DNA of 64,000 nucleotides, taken from contig NZ_CP073587.1 in the NCBI RefSeq assembly GCF_018223345.1, positions 3,160,001 through 3,224,000 on the forward strand, given 5' to 3'. The stretch comes from Shewanella yunxiaonensis (lineage in GTDB: Bacteria; Pseudomonadota; Gammaproteobacteria; Enterobacterales; Shewanellaceae). The position numbers were made by a program, and so were the translations under genes. Below, one piece after another: positions 63,507 to 64,000 of the stretch. Each line of letters starts with the position of its first letter. Position 1 is the stretch's first letter. Below the pieces are notes generated by a model. It made no database searches and was not told the origin of the DNA. It saw only the letters and a list, made by a program, of their open reading frames with translations.

Positions 63507-64000
63507 ATGAGCCGACTGAATTACCATCATCTCTATTACTTTTGGCAGGTGGCACAGCAAGGCAACCTGACCCAAACCGCGCAAAAGCTGCACATCTCGC
63601 AGTCGGCACTGTCATTTCAAATCAAACAGTTAGAGCAAGCGTTAAACGTCGAGTTGTTTACCCGTCAGGGGCGCAAGTTACAACTAACCGAAAGTGGCTA
63701 TCATGCGTTGAACTACGCCAATGAGATTTTTAAAAACGGCGAAGAGCTGGAACAACTGCTTACCAGCGGGACGACACTGCCCAGCGCGACCATCCGCATT
63801 GGTATGCTTTCCACCATTTCCCGTAACTTTATTGAGCAGTTTATTCAACCGCTGCTCACTCAAAACGACGGCCGTTTCTCGTTGCAGTCGATGAGCCAAA
63901 CCGGCCTATTAAACGCCTTGGCCGAGTTACAACTGGATATGGCACTCACCAATATCCCGGTGCGCGGCTCCAACAACGATAACTGGCAAAGCCGGGTGTT
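63507..64000 (+). CDS. LysR-family regulator (NhaR-like), cut by the window end
   Basis: The visible 164 residues begin MSRLNYHHLYYFWQVAQQGN, then the helix-turn-helix TQTAQKLHISQSALSFQIKQLEQ. The LxYHHLYYFW start is typical of NhaR-like LysR members. The effector domain is incomplete at the right edge. It is divergent from dabB over 96 A/T-rich bases, so it probably controls dabBA, which position alone suggests. Confidence 0.88.
   Translation, partial: MSRLNYHHLYYFWQVAQQGNLTQTAQKLHISQSALSFQIKQLEQALNVELFTRQGRKLQLTESGYHALNYANEIFKNGEELEQLLTSGTTLPSATIRIGMLSTISRNFIEQFIQPLLTQNDGRFSLQSMSQTGLLNALAELQLDMALTNIPVRGSNNDNWQSRV

Overview
The window reads as an ordinary chromosomal stretch of a gammaproteobacterium, most probably Shewanella or a close relative. 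The basis is gene order and protein character: a petAB-hflCK-hflX-hfq-miaA-mutL-amidase-tsaE-nnr block, a parE/parC-yqiA-cpdA-DUF1249-nudF-tolC block, a TIGR04219-type outer-membrane barrel, an Oar-like TonB receptor and a bacterioferritin-associated ferredoxin. No rRNA, CRISPR array, intact insertion sequence or prophage gene was seen. Codon use looks uniform.

Regions. 1-10.8 kb (all minus): start of petB, petA, then hflC/hflK, hflX, hfq, miaA, mutL, an AMIN/LysM amidase, tsaE and nnr, tightly packed and partly overlapping. 11-12.7 kb: a small helical protein of unknown function, three identical tRNA-Gly(GCC) genes behind one strong promoter, and orn. 12.8-17.3 kb (mostly plus): rsgA, psd, a glycerophosphodiesterase, a DUF3392 gene (minus), a D-2-hydroxyacid dehydrogenase and bfd behind a Fur-box-like site. 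17.3-25.3 kb (minus): parC, a propeller-type sugar-dehydrogenase-like protein, parE, yqiA, cpdA, DUF1249, nudF; tolC diverges. 26.9-32.6 kb: outer-membrane barrel and DUF2333, a crotonase, a three-gene PspC-type membrane operon behind a sigma-54-like promoter, dusA, and an anchored protein of unknown function.

32.6-40.5 kb: a decayed gene remnant, an Oar-like TonB-dependent receptor with a structured leader, and three exported phosphoester hydrolases (EEP-type phosphatase/nuclease, class C acid phosphatase, NPP-type phosphodiesterase), then an HNH nuclease. Together they look like a nucleotide or organic-phosphate scavenging set. 40.6-45.2 kb: POT peptide transporter, glutamine-amidotransferase-like protein, a short-chain dehydrogenase with a non-canonical active site, and a class C beta-lactamase. 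45.2-50.1 kb: a two-subunit biotin carboxylase/carboxyltransferase pair (probable pyruvate carboxylase) with a divergent LysR regulator, and a GNAT acetyltransferase. 50.1-59.1 kb: a four-gene tripartite RND pump of the MdtABC/MuxABC type with its own outer-membrane factor. 59.6-64 kb: DabA/DabB inorganic-carbon uptake pair with a divergent NhaR-like LysR regulator cut by the window edge.

Most of the window is housekeeping. The least explained parts are the PspC-domain operon with its sigma-54-like promoter and a 14-bp perfect inverted repeat at its end, the TonB receptor/phosphatase cluster and its leader, the DabAB locus, and the 535-base gap between the pump and dabA. Assignments come from reading motifs by eye; no database search was run.
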